DNA of 64,000 bases, taken from Tethya wilhelma. Its lineage: Eukaryota > Porifera > Demospongiae > Tethyida > Tethyidae. The position numbers and the translations under genes are program-made. The notes under the pieces were generated by a model. It was given only the letters and a program-made list of their open reading frames with translations. It ran no database searches and was not told the DNA's origin. Positions within the stretch are counted from its first letter, which is position 1, and the number at the start of each line of letters is the position of its first letter. The stretch is taken from NCBI GenBank assembly GCA_964030475.1, contig CAXIPT010000008.1, positions 3,534,568 to 3,598,567 of the forward strand. Reading direction: 5' to 3'. Below, one piece after another: positions 32,554 to 44,577 of the stretch.

Positions 32554-35070
32554 TCACAACAGGCGGCTAGTGATGTCTAAGTCCATGAGTTCTGAGTTCT
32601 TCACTGATTGGCATAGCACTTTGAAACCACTCTCAGTAATAGCACTGTTAGCACGAAGGCTCAGCTTATTCAGTACATTGTTTTCATTGAGAGCCAGTGA
32701 GAGAGACTGCATTCCTTGGTCAGTGATCTCACAACTTTCTAGAGAGAGTTCTTTCAAACCTTTGTTTACCTTCAGAGCGTCTGCTATGTGTGCTATACCA
32801 GCATCAGTTAGTCTGTTGTAACTGATATTCAGTGTTTCTAGAGTACTGTTGATTGTCAGTGCTGAGGACAAGGCACTAGCTCCCTCTGCTGTGAGTCCAG
32901 ACTGGGACAAATCCAGCGTCTTCAAACTCTGGTTCTCTTTAAGTCCTTCAGCAATGAAGAGTGCTCTCGAGTCTGGCCTGCATTGATTGTGACATAGATG
33001 GAGCTCTCTGAGTGTTGTATTCTTCTGTAGCATCTGAGTGAGGATGGGACCATTCTCTTCAGTGATTTCCACAGCTGTGTACGAGAAGTCCAGTTTGACT
33101 AGTGATGTATTGGCAGTCAATGCCTCTATGAGCTGCATACCACCACTTCTAAGAGGGCAATACAACTCATTCAGCACAGAAGTGCGACGCAATAAGTCGG
33201 CAATCTGGGAATAACCGTCTTCTTTGAGTGTCACACCTTCCAAGTACAACTTAAGCTTCGTGATCTTCTCATTGTTAGAGATTGGGCACAGGTTGAGGCC
33301 ACTCACCAGACACTTGCAGGAGTAGTCGTCGATACAAGTATTGCGGAGAAATACCAAGAAAAATCTACCGTCAATGGTTGTACAGACGGCAGAGAGAAAG
33401 TATCCTATCGAGAGACAATCATAGGGTGTCAGCAAGGTGTTTCCAAGACCGAGTCCTCCTTCTAGCTCCTCGGCTACAAACTTGCACAGAGATGTGTCCT
33501 GTGCTTCGTACAAGCACCGAAGGAGAGAGATCTGGAGAGGTTTGAATAGATTAGCAGCCATTGAATCCTCTTGACGGCAAAATTTTCTCACAATGTCCAA
33601 AATTCCACCAGGAGCTGAACGTAAAGCGCGAGGAACTAGTTTAAGAATGGACCTTGTTGTGGAGAGCTTAGTGATGCCAGCATAAAATTGGAGCAACGAG
33701 CTAAACTTTGAACGGTTAAGAACAGTGAAGAACTCATCGAATAGTGCTATCTGCTCACTGGAAGACATACGAGACATGTGGACTGCTGCAAGAAACTGTT
33801 GCATTGGTACATGGGTGAAACGGTAGTACACAGATTTGCTTTGAGAGACAATGCTCGGTATCACTTGAAGCAGGCCCAAATCACAGATATTGTCGGGCGC
33901 TTTGAGGGAGCTGAGATCGTCAGGGGTGAATATGACCTTGTTGTCTATCACTCCTGAATAGGCTAGTCCACATAACACACGAAATGGCTTCTGTATGACT
34001 TTAGGTAGGCCATCCAATAGATCGAATGTTGATTCTATGTTGAATTTCCCAGGTTGATTTTGTATGTAGTGAGCCAAACAGTTCTGTACGGATGAGGAGT
34101 AAAAGTTGTGAATTGTGGTAGGAAGGTTCTCACTACCACTGCTGTTGTACAGCTGGACTGTGATGGCAGCATTTATTGGGAGGTAGCAAGCACAGCTTTC
34201 TTTCACTGGAACATTCTCGCGAATCTTTTGAAAGAATGTGTCCACTCTGGTTGTATCGCCATGGAAACACTCTGTGAAGTACTGTGCCTGGTCTGTCGGT
34301 GTAAAGCCAAGTAGCTCGATCCTAGTGGAAGCAGCTCTGCGAGGGATGTCAGGAGCTGATGAGGGTCGGGTAGTGACAATCACAGAGCTCTTGCTCAACA
34401 AGGTGTTGCGCCAGGTCAGCTGATAAATCAAGGAGTCGTTGGAGTAGTCTGTAGCAAGTTCATCCCATCCATCCATGATCCACAGAACACCCTCACCATC
34501 AATGGATCGAATCTTTTCGGCTAATTCATTACGTGATGATTCATTTTCAAATGGAAGTATTTCTTCTATTTTCTCAGCTCTTTGTACCAATGGATCTCCA
34601 AGTCTAACTAGTACGACCAACTCATATTCCTGAAACAGCACACCATCCTTCCACCGCTCACAGAGGTGTACAGTCAGAGCTGTTTTGCCGATACCCGAGG
34701 CACCTTCTATCAGGACCACCCGCCGTTGTGCTGCTGGATCAACATGCTTGAAGATCTCATTCACTTTTATTGGAACTTTTACATGGAGGATATCGTCAGC
34801 AGTTCCCCTTATGGTTTCTTGGACAAAGGGATCATCAATCTCTCCTTGTGCGACTTTCTGTGATTTGACTAAAGCAAGGTTGAAGGCTTTTGGGTGGGAA
34901 GTAGTTATAGGTGGCCATAGTTGTGGGTTTGTGATCACTTTGGATGTGTAGAGGTCTTTCAAACTTTCTCCATACACCTGAAGTTCAGTCTGGTGGCTAG
35001 TAGATCTGTTGATGTCCTGAGATGTGGATGGAGAGTCGCTTTTCTCTTGGGTGGTAGATTCAGCCATCAT
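32554..35070 (-). CDS. NACHT-LRR (NLR-type) protein (838 aa)
   Basis: Cytosolic STAND NTPase of the NLR class; metazoan NLRs sense danger or microbes and oligomerise through NACHT. The start is MMAESTTQE at 35070; the frame stays open to 35163. Residues 1-110 are a low-complexity, then helical linker. The P-loop is IEGASGIGKTAL (about 122-132), Walker B is VLWIMDGWDEL and sensor 1 is SSVIVTTRPSS. A helical region of about 250 residues follows. The C-terminus has about nine ribonuclease-inhibitor-type leucine-rich repeats (LKTLDLSQSGLTAEGASALS, LETLNISYNRLTDAGIAHIA). No CARD or Death domain is in this exon, which is unusual because sponge NLRs are usually described with one; an upstream exon may supply it. 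A fragment of a close paralogue lies at 51241-51391. Confidence 0.88.
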   Translation of the reverse strand: MMAESTTQEKSDSPSTSQDINRSTSHQTELQVYGESLKDLYTSKVITNPQLWPPITTSHPKAFNLALVKSQKVAQGEIDDPFVQETIRGTADDILHVKVPIKVNEIFKHVDPAAQRRVVLIEGASGIGKTALTVHLCERWKDGVLFQEYELVVLVRLGDPLVQRAEKIEEILPFENESSRNELAEKIRSIDGEGVLWIMDGWDELATDYSNDSLIYQLTWRNTLLSKSSVIVTTRPSSAPDIPRRAASTRIELLGFTPTDQAQYFTECFHGDTTRVDTFFQKIRENVPVKESCACYLPINAAITVQLYNSSGSENLPTTIHNFYSSSVQNCLAHYIQNQPGKFNIESTFDLLDGLPKVIQKPFRVLCGLAYSGVIDNKVIFTPDDLSSLKAPDNICDLGLLQVIPSIVSQSKSVYYRFTHVPMQQFLAAVHMSRMSSSEQIALFDEFFTVLNRSKFSSLLQFYAGITKLSTTRSILKLVPRALRSAPGGILDIVRKFCRQEDSMAANLFKPLQISLLRCLYEAQDTSLCKFVAEELEGGLGLGNTLLTPYDCLSIGYFLSAVCTTIDGRFFLVFLRNTCIDDYSCKCLVSGLNLCPISNNEKITKLKLYLEGVTLKEDGYSQIADLLRRTSVLNELYCPLRSGGMQLIEALTANTSLVKLDFSYTAVEITEENGPILTQMLQKNTTLRELHLCHNQCRPDSRALFIAEGLKENQSLKTLDLSQSGLTAEGASALSSALTINSTLETLNISYNRLTDAGIAHIADALKVNKGLKELSLESCEITDQGMQSLSLALNENNVLNKLSLRANSAITESGFKVLCQSVKNSELMDLDITSRLL

Positions 35071-37604
35071 CGATTGCAGGTGCTCAAGAACAATAATGAG
35101 TCCAAAGTTCGTGTCACAATTGCAAATTATTGATAGGTAAAGGTCGCAACTGACAAAAAACACTTCTTGATATCAAAGGCTTGTATGGGATATACAACTG
35201 AATTACTACAAAATGCGTATTATAACTACACATGATACAAAAAATTTAAACCTACAAAGCAATAATAATAGAACCATAATGGAAGTTAACCTCTACAGTG
35301 AAATCATACCCAGTTTGCTCAGCTGGGTCAATACTGCACTAATGTCTTGGAGTTTGCGAGGAAACTTTGCAACTGAGTTCTTTCATCATTGCATTTAGTT
35401 CCATGGTGCTTGGTCTTGCCTTGCTGTCATCTTGAAGGCACTGGTGAATGAGAGGATAGAGATAGTGCTGCTCTCCAATCATTGAGATCCATAGCCTACG
35501 TTTAAAGCTCAGCTTCTCCTTTGGTACGATAGATGCAGGTACATTTTGCCATGGAGAAGTTTGGAAATTGTTGTAAAGCGACAAATCAAAGCTAGTACTC
35601 CAAATGAAAAGACGTCCAACTTGAGATTATATCTGGTTTGTCTTGAAGAGCCTCTGGAGGCATGTAGCCAATTGTGCCAGGGAGAGTAGACAGGTTCTGT
35701 GAGTGCCTTGCTTCAACTATTCTTGAAACACCGAGATCAGCTATCTTTGCTCGTAATCTGAAGTGAGAAGAGATGTTGCCTCTGTCAGATCACGATGGAG
35801 GATTGATCGGTTGTGGAGATGAAGAAGACCATNTGGAGGTGAAGAAGACCATAGTCACATCAACAAGAATCGGAAAATCTAATCGAAAGAGGGATGAAAA
35901 ATTTTCTTTGCCTGACACTTTTCCAGACACTTTTGTAAATCCATTGGTAGACGCTCCATGACAAGAGTGAGATCGTACATGTCTCGGCCATATTGTACTC
36001 CCCATGAATTGCACAATGTTAGGATGTCTAATTGTACTGAGAAGGATGACATTCTTGACGAAACTTTTTCTCAATACCCCTTCTTTGTCAACCCCTCTAC
36101 ATCATACTCTTCTTTGGGACAAGAATATCTTGACTCGTTTAGCGATACACTGAATTCCGTCTATTTGAACAGCATAAACAGTTCCATAGCAACCAGATCC
36201 AACTTTCTTACTAGCTGGCAGAGGATCCTGAAACCGAAGTCTGTACGGATCCAATCTTATCAACCTTTAAATACAGGAAATAAAATTATAATTTAGACAT
36301 CAGATAATTATTATATATAGATTTTAATAAACTGTGCAACATTATTAGAACATTAGAGTCCTTTTCAATCTGCAGCCTTTGAGCTGCCACTTCTTGCTCA
36401 AGCTGATTTTCTGGTTTCCAGCCCCCTCCATCACAATCTCTCTACAATTGAATTCCGAGTGATATGAAGGTCTTTGTTTCTCTTCTAACTGCTGACACTG
36501 CAAATTTTTGTCTTGTAGTGACTTTTCTAGCAGCTCACTCGAACATTAGTTCCTTTGTCAATCTTTTGATCTGACGTAGTAAGATTCCTGTTCTTGTTAG
36601 TTGATCAATGTTTGTAGGTTTTTTTGTGAGCATTTCTTAGGCCAACTTCAGCTTGCTGTTCGTGGTCACCCAGGTGTCCAGTGTAGGTGTGTGTGTGCAT
36701 GCATGTGGGTGTATGTGTAGTTTACATGGTTTGCATTCTGCATGCCCAAATTGTGCGTGATTGCATTCATGTTTACACAGTGAACAAAACTATAGTAATT
36801 GAAATAGCTTATATAAAATATACAACCAATCATTGTCTGTTTGCAAAGATTATGAAGGCACTGATGGTACAGTACCTGGCTCGGCACTCTATACAATATA
36901 GACTATAGAGAGAGAGACACACAACCAACTATGGTTAGCTCTAGCTCTGCATGTGCTACACATGTGGTGAAGGTTAATGAATACCTTATAATGTTGTACA
37001 TCTTCTCGTAAACGAGCAATAACTTGTTTGTGTTCCTCTGAAGACTTCTTAAACTCTGCTTCTTTCCTTAGGTGTTCTTGAACAACAATATTGAGTTGTC
37101 CATTTCTTTTCTTGCTTTCCTCTAGGCTAAGTTTCAGAGCAGCTACTTCATCCTATACAGTGTTGACGAAGAGTGAATAATATACTAATGAAGCTACAAG
37201 CACTTAGCTTACAACCAACGATCGAGGCCAAATACACTGTCATAATATTATATGACATGGAACTAGATTTTACTTGGGTACACATAATCTTTGATTTTTT
37301 GGTACCAACGCTTCACATGTAAAAAGAATGTCATGCAGTAACACAAAAATTAGACTATAATTATATAACAGTGAAAAATTTTCTAATCAATGGTATACCT
37401 TGTGACATTGTACTTCTCGTAACTGAACAACTTGTTCCTGTTGTTCTAAGGACTTTTTGAGTTCGTTTTCTTTCCTTTGTTGTTCTTGAATACTACTCAG
37501 CTGTTCATTTCTTTTCTTGCTTTCCTCTAGGCTAAGTTTCAGAACAGCTACCTCATCTCTTAATGCTGCAAGATTGTCCTGTATAATATATAATAGGTTA
37601 ATAG

Positions 37605-37691
37605 TAGCCTCGTTCCCAGGCTCCTGCTTTGCGAATATTTTCTTATTTTTGAAGAAAATATTCGCAAAGCAGGAGCCTGGGAACGAGGCTA
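37605..37691. repeat. Near-perfect hairpin element (AGCCTCGT family)
   Basis: 87 bp with arms of about 40 nt: TAGCCTCGTTCCCAGGCTCC pairs with GGAGCCTGGGAACGAGGCTA, around a short central loop. It is the best-preserved member of this family here and lies in an intron of kinase paralogue B. Confidence 0.9.
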
Positions 37692-37759
37692 GGTTAGTAA
37701 TTTTGGTCCAATGGCATGCATGTCAACCAGAAACCACTCTATAAGTCTTATAATAACAA

Positions 37760-38650
37760 GTAGTAAAAATTTTCAAAAAAATAAACAGTGTAGGAATGGG
37801 CAGTGCTGTAAAAAGCGTTGGAACAAGGAATGGTCTCAATTTCGGCACATGACTACTTCATTTTCATTTTTGATCCCTCGAGTCATAGCTAATTGTTGTA
37901 AATGGTTCAAAGAATGATCTGTACTTGAATAGCTCACATTTTAATGGTTCAAATTCCTGCCAATCCTATATCATTTGGCTAAAAAGTAGAATAAAGTATA
38001 GCAGGCAGGATTAGATTACCGGCCAAGACTTGGGCACAAAAAATGAAGCAGTCATGTGCCGAAATTGAGACCATTCCTTGTTCCAACGCTTTTTACAGCA
38101 CTGCCCATTCCTACACTGTTTATTTTTTTGAAAATTTTTACTACTTGTTCATTCACTTTTTTCAACACTACAGTGAGGAGACTATCAGAGACTGGTTAGT
38201 CCCTACAAAAAGCTTGAGTTATCTGAGTAGAAGCTACATTGTCTGCTAAAGCAGCTAATGCGCATGCGCATTAAAATGCCACGTGGATAATTATTAATGA
38301 CCTTTAAACTCTACAGGAAAATGTCTACATTGAAGTACATGAATTTATACTCTCAGTTTCAAAGCTTTCTAGTTTTTGTTCAGGCTTATTTGTGATTTAA
38401 ACGAGTATCAAGGAATGTAGTACCTATGAAAAGAAGTTACTTTGTGCTATCAAAGTTGGCTCAACACATTCTGGTTCTCTGGAAATGCTTTTCAAGTAAG
38501 TCAGTCAGAAAGTACGTAAGTACGTACGTAAGTTAGATGAACAAAAATGGCACTATGGTGGCTTCCCACTAGCTCTCTCTACGAGTGCTGAGGAAAGTTT
38601 CTGTGAGTTTTAGACCGTGCATGCAATTGGTAATCTGTCATTGAGAGCCT
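37760..38650. mobile_element. 0.9-kb interspersed repeat with palindromic head, copy 2
   Basis: The left 400 bp is an inverted repeat: about 95 nt from AACAGTGTAGGAATGGGCAG pairs with CTGCCCATTCCTACACTGTT at about 38100. The right 450 bp is unique to the family and is shared with copy 1 (22606-23450). There is no coding capacity. It sits in an intron of kinase paralogue B. Confidence 0.85.
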
Positions 38651-40626
38651 CTGAGCAAGTTTGAAGACTTAATTTTGTTTTGCTAGATTTTTATAATCAT
38701 AAACATTTTGTATCGTGTCTATGGGACATTCGGCCCATTCCTACTATACGTACTACCGTACGTATGATTATGGCTATAGTGTGTACCACAAACATTGATA
38801 ATGATACACCATCGATTTGTATTGGACATACCTTGTGATGTTGTAATTCTTCTCTTAAACAAGCAATAACGTGTTCTTGTTCCTCTGAAGACTTCTTGAA
38901 CTCTGTTTCTTCCCCATGGTGTTCTTGAACAACAATATTGAGTCCTCCATTTCTTTTCTTGCTTTCCTCTAGGCTAAGTTTCAGAGGATCCAGAGCTACT
39001 TCATCTCTTAATACTGCAACATTGTCCTGTATAAGTAAACAGACACTCAGTAATTTTGGTCAATGCATGTCAATCAGATCTATACGCACATATGGATGCT
39101 TACTTTACATTATTATACTATAGTGGATAAATAGGATAACATGTGCATCAGATTCTGTGTATTATGTTTACATTATGACATACTTTGTGTTGCTGCAATT
39201 CTTCTTGTAATTGTGTAATAACTTGCTCCTGTTGCTCTGAAGACTCTGTTTCTTTCTGCTTCTGTTCGTTAACAGTGACACTACTGGGCTGTGTATTTCT
39301 TTTTTTCCTTTCCTCTTTTTCGTCTAAGCTGGGTTTCAGACCAGCTACGTCATCTTTCAGTAATGTAGCTGTAGAATGATCCTCCATTCCTTTTATTGGC
39401 CTGATCATTTTGAAATGTGCAGGTTGTTCGACAGCTGCAGGTTCAGCTTCATTCAATTTTTTGCTTTCTTCAAGTGTGGACTGATCTACCTCACCTATTT
39501 GATTGGTATGTTTCTGTGCGATAATTGGTGAAGATTTTAGTTTTGATGTAAGTTCAGCCCTAAACTCCTCTCTTAGTCAGCTGTTACTATCCACCTCATC
39601 CAGTTTTAGTTCTGAGCCACTACTAGTTGTCTTCATTGTTTTGGGAACTAAGGGTACACGTAGCTTGGCATTGACATCTATATTGGTGGGTCCACCACTA
39701 CTACTAGTAGTAGGCCAAGGTACAGTAGAAATACATTGAGTGCTCTTGGTTTGTGAAGAACGTCGAGTAATAGTGAAGGGATTGGGTTGAATGTTAAACT
39801 GTTGATGGGAAGCATATTTTTTTCTTTCAACAGCTATGCCAGGTTGAAGAATTGGGTGATTTGAAAATATTCGAGGTTTGGTAGGCTCCTGTGATGTTGG
39901 TGCCACCTTGTGTATTGTTTCCTCTTTCTTGTTACTAGCTGCCTCTTCCTTCATTGTCTCCTGTGTAGCCTCTTTGGCAGTATTAAACTTTAGTGGTGAA
40001 ACTAGATCAGTAGCAGTTGCCATAGCTATTGATTTAGATCCTCTGGGCTGGCTAGTAGTCTGTTTGTTAAAACTATCGGCTTCACCATCATTACTTTCAG
40101 CTGAAGATATTTCAAATTGAGCTGGTATGGGCATACTGTGTCTACGCCTATCGTTGACATTTTTGCGAGCATTCTGTCTCAATACTACCGATGTGTCCTT
40201 TTGATTCAGGAAAACGGGTGATATGGCCACTTGTGGCTTTTTTGAATCACGCCTGTCCAAGGTTTTCGCCATGGGTTTTTGCCAGGAGGGTTTCTTCACC
40301 TCTTCAATAGCAGCATTGTGCTTTGCTGCAAGGTCAGCTACTGATGACCCAGATCTAGGTCTTGGAATTTGATAGACAGGTTCAGCTTCAACTTCATTGT
40401 GTATTTCAGTTTGTTCCTTCACTGATTGTTCAATGTTCCTTTGATAATGAGGCAATTGTTTTCCAGTCATAGAAGAAGCCCTTGGACGGTGACCCACTTG
40501 CCGCGGCAGAGTTTGTGAGTGTGAAAGTGTAGCTGGTAGAACTTCCGTAAGCTTATCAACACTAGAAAAACGAGATCTGTTAGATTTTAAACTAGTAGAT
40601 CTTGGTCTGAACGGTGGTGCTGCCAT

Positions 40627-41435
40627 ATCTTTCAAGTTTAGCTTAGTGGTCACAGAAATTAGGGGCCGGCTCTTCTACGCATGCGCAGATGCGAGATCAC
40701 TATCTGGTACAAGCTCGCATAGATATACAGACTATATAGCTGTAGTGAATACAGTATATAGCAAAAAAANCCACAATGGTAAAAAAACAAACATATAATG
40801 CTATGAATTCTTATTTGTATACCCACATCATGTCAGTTGGTAGCATACCACTCCAGATATTGAGCAGAGTACAATTACGAACAGTACTGTTTACATTGTT
40901 GTATACAAAAGGTAGTTGGTCTGTCATAATAATAGCAACAGCTACTTAAAATTCAAGTATGAGGTATAACTTATATGATCTATATACAGGTTAAAGTTTT
41001 ATTTTTGATCCATGCATGTAAGGAGCATCTTAATCACAAAGACAAAATTAATGTCATTGAATTCTCTCTGTATTCAACTCCATGCCAGCCTTCTCAAAGT
41101 CCATCATCTAGTCTAGACTATAAGTTTAGTTTTAGGGGGTGTCTAATAAGTATTATAGATACTTGTGAAACTTGATTAGTTAACTATTTTGTTGGAAAAC
41201 CAAATTAATTGAAATTAATATTGTGTGCATGTATATTATGAATGTATAATTAGATATGTATAATTATATTATGAATGTATAATTAGATATTGAATATGTA
41301 TAATTAGATCAAAATGCTATATTTACCCTGACCCTGTGTATCTTTACTAGTCAAGCTATAATATAATTGTGTAATATATGTAATAAGGCCATCATGATGC
41401 ATTGCCCGCAATGGCAGGTTACTCTTTATAAGTCC
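40627..41435. other. Intergenic stretch with assembly 'n'
   Basis: Holds the 5' region of kinase paralogue B, the n at 40770, and AT-rich sequence with short repeats of AATGTATAATTAGATAT near 41240-41310. No exon is seen. Confidence 0.6.
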
Positions 41436-42313
41436 TTATGCATGACGTTGTAAATTAAGCTTATTGTTAATCCCTTCCTCACAAAGTCGCAAATTGTATT
41501 TACATATCTTGATCCACTCCTCTTGCCTTCGAATATCCATCTCCAGTACCAGCTTATCACCATTTAATTGCAGCTCTTTCATCTCCTAATAGCATAATAT
41601 TATTATACATGCACAATAACGAAAAAAAAAAATCATGCAGTTACATGCCCACATAGTTTGTTTGCTGACGTTGCCACATAAATAATTTCTTACCTCTTCA
41701 GCTCTGTGCAGTAACTTCTCACAGTCAGCCTTAGCCTGCAAAGGTGCAGAGAATAATAATTGGTAAGCATGGTTAATTTTGTGCACTATCGTGGCTTAAA
41801 ATTGTAACTGTGGTAATCTTGTTTAGGATTTATAGGTATGCACCATGACACATGTAATTATATGCCCACTATCATAATTATCATAAATTCTATTGTGTAT
41901 AGTTTGTAATCACTAACTGAATGAAATATATAATTGATTTAGTATAATATTATTTAATGTCATTGTACTATTATTGTTAGCAGTTGATATAGAGATCAGT
42001 AACCAACTTACTCTTTTACAACACTCTATCCAACTAGTACTCTTTGTCTTTGCCTGTATACATGCACATACATTCATGACATCGTATAGTTAATTGATGA
42101 CATAATTATTATCAAACAAGCTAGCTATAGCTAGTATAATAGATGGGCAAACTAATGACTCTTACCAAAGAACTTTGAGTTGCTTTTTTATCTTCAATTA
42201 GACTGGTCTGATGTGAAAAATGTTCTATATCAACATACAATAAATATAGGTTGTTTTATACACTATTTTGTTTATGATTGTTATATGCCTTCACTCACAA
42301 GATGTCATACAGT

Positions 42314-42352
<39 letters not shown>

Positions 42353-42579
42353 CACAAATCATAGTTGCATTACTTCAAGTGGACAGCACGAGGGCCTGAA
42401 TGCTATCAACTTGAAGTAATGCAAGTATTTTGTTGGAGGTGTACTTTGTGACTTTTTTCAAAGGAACACAATCATGTTACAAAGTAAACAGAATTATTCC
42501 CACTAATAATACAAAACACTTGAAAATGCATATAAACTACTACCGTTGCTTAGCAACTTCCAACACACACACATGCATG

Positions 42580-42627
<48 letters not shown>

Positions 42628-44247
42628 TGCATTAAAAAAACAAAATCATTTTGGACTGCCACAGAGGTCATATGCACCTACTTCAAAATCAATTGTATAA
42701 ATTAAATACCAGTTTACATTAAAACTCTAGATGTTTACGTCATAATAGTACATACCGTGATACAGATTGGTGGGCTTAGCACTATCGATATCAGTGGATG
42801 AAAACTCTTTGGTCTCATTTTCGGGGGTCTGCGAAGAATTTGGACTGTTTGTGTCTTGAACATCACTGCTTACTGATACAAAATGTACTCTTTGCTGAAA
42901 TATGACAATTATACCAAGCTTTATTAACTCACTCAGCTGTGAAGTAGTTAAAGGGAAAATGGAACTTTCTTGAGATGACAAAATTGAAAATGTAAGTTGT
43001 ATACACCCTGCTCCAACATCTATCAAATGAATAAATTGATGACCGACTTCAATTATGTCAGCAATTTTAACTTGTATAGATTTAATGTCCCTCAAGGTGA
43101 AGGAGCAGCTGCCCGTACCACGTTCAGCACCAAACCACATTTCATCAATTACTTTCACTATAAGTAGGTTGTCTGAAACAGATGTTAATCCAAAGAGATC
43201 TGAGGGTACTTCAAAGACATTTCGTCTACAGAACTCATTGAATTTTTTAAGGTAGTTATGCAAATATATCCGGCACTCTTTACAATGGTCATTGATTATA
43301 ACTTCTAGAATTCCAAAATTGATAAAAGATACATACTTATAACGAATCAAAAAGGATTTTATATCTGATATTGTTGTGATTGTTTCTAGTTTATCCCCAT
43401 GTGATGTTTCAATTGCTTTAGGATGACCTGCTGCAGCAAAAGAAAATATGCTACTTCTAATCTCACGCACAGATGTTTCTTTTTCTTTCAAAGTCTTGAA
43501 AACAGTGTCCGAAAGTTTTCGAAACTCTTCAATTATTTTATCTGCATCGCCTATAAGTTGATGTTCAAGTATTTCTTTTTCAGCTAAGTTTAAGTGGTGT
43601 TTGAGGTGTGGAAATGAAGTCTCTTGAAGACCAGGGCATTTTGATTTGTTTTTAAAATACTTTTCAATGCTGCATTTTCCGCATGGGCATTGAAATCCAC
43701 AATCATATGTTTTTGAATGGCCCATACCTGTAACACTCTCTGAGGCTCCACCAATTGCAATGCTGTCTGCTTTGGTTTTGGGCCCAATTGAAATCTTCTG
43801 ACTAGTACTAGCAAGAGTACTAGTGGGTGGATGAACTGCCTTTTTAAGGTCACAAGCAAGTTTTGTTATACCCAATTGTTGAAATACATCAACAAAATCA
43901 TCAAAGTGGGCCTGACTGTCCTTGATTTTGGGTAGAATATGACTAATTAAAATACTTGCCTTATCATAATCATGCAAATGAGGATTCTCTGCTTGACATT
44001 TGTTATATTCTGTGATTAAAGACTTTGAAAGTGCATTTACAGCAAATTTCACAACGAGTGGCTTTACGGCATCCACTAGACGAGAAAAATTTTCTAAAAC
44101 AGTTTTATATCTAAATTCAGCCACGGACTGAGTTTCCTGGACCTCCGTTGCCCCCCTACATCTGCAGCTAGGGGCTACCGTACCTGTTACCAGAGTCCGA
44201 GTTTCAATAGCATTCGCTGCTATCCGTGATTTCTTTGTCGTTTCCAT
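41436..44247 (-). CDS. CARD-like protein with sponge-type C-terminal domain (583 aa)
   Basis: Predicted death-fold adaptor. Exons: 42756-44247, 42166-42191, 42012-42053, 41694-41735 and 41436-41585, total 1752 nt, all phases consistent, ending TAA. I start at the ATG at 44247 (METTKKSRIAAN); the open frame runs only 9 bases further. Residues of about 45-150 look like a CARD (LENFSRLVDAVKPLVVKF, then DYDKASILISHILPKI and FDDFVDVFQQLG). A Cys cluster follows (CGFQCPCGKCSIEKYF), then a helical segment. A globular part contains SFINFGILEVIINDHCKECR and FCRRNVFEVPSDLFG, a pattern I recall from many uncharacterised sponge and cnidarian proteins. Three micro-exons of 26, 42 and 42 nt lead to a Glu/Lys-rich coiled coil (EMKELQLNGDKLVLEMDIRR). 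It is divergent from the CARD-ZU5-Death gene. Confidence 0.75.
42320..42622. repeat. Two (AC)n microsatellites
   Basis: AC tracts at about 42320-42349 and 42580-42622, in intron 1 of the CARD gene. Between them the sequence ATTACTTCAAGT occurs as an inverted repeat around 42370-42420. Confidence 0.9.
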
Positions 44248-44577
44248 AACTTCCAATGATTCATTGATTTGTCAGTTCTACACCAACTTTCTGCACGCTT
44301 GCTATAATTATACTGTACGTTGCCATCATAAGTATTTAATGAATAAGTTAATATCAATGTTTTCTGTACAACTAAGTCTGTGAGTTGCTGTTTTTGCTGC
44401 AGATATATTTTGTGAAATTCATGCTAATGTCTTGTAGGATTGACAAGCTTCTAAAGTCGATTCAGTGTCATCGTCCATTGTGCCAGCACAGTACATTTTT
44501 GCCATTCAGGATTCAATGACGAACTACGCAAATGGAAGTGGGTGGGGCTCAGCCCGAATAGGCGTGGTTTACAAAAG
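44248..44577. promoter_or_regulatory. Shared bidirectional promoter region of two CARD genes
   Basis: 330 bp between two divergent start codons. It must contain both promoters and 5'UTRs unless non-coding first exons lie further out. No TATA box is obvious. The sequence is inferred to be regulatory from its position alone. Confidence 0.55.

Larger units (their letters stand above)
35293..40626 (-). pseudogene. Coiled-coil kinase, paralogue B (broken)
   Basis: Paralogue of the gene at 52240-61197 in the same orientation. Exon 1 (39184-40626, 481 codons) begins MAAPPFRPRSTSLKSNR and is Ser/Thr/Lys-rich and disordered. It has one in-frame TGA at 39577-39579. Three phase-0 coiled-coil exons follow (38832-39026, 37399-37578, 36985-37152), each with the VLKLSLEESKKRN theme. 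The next coiled-coil exon and the kinase domain (about 36640-35293) carry several frameshifts, and the kinase part contains the 'n' at 35833. There, a roughly 12-base string (GAAGAAGACCAT) is repeated on both sides of the n, as expected from a bad contig overlap. The 3' end reads LTQLSKLGMISL and stops. Decay and sequence error cannot be separated from the sequence alone. Confidence 0.75.

Noticed and set aside
36666..36908. Short frames rich in YTHMHAHTH or CMHVGV
   Set aside because: Derived from an imperfect TG/CA tract in a decayed region.
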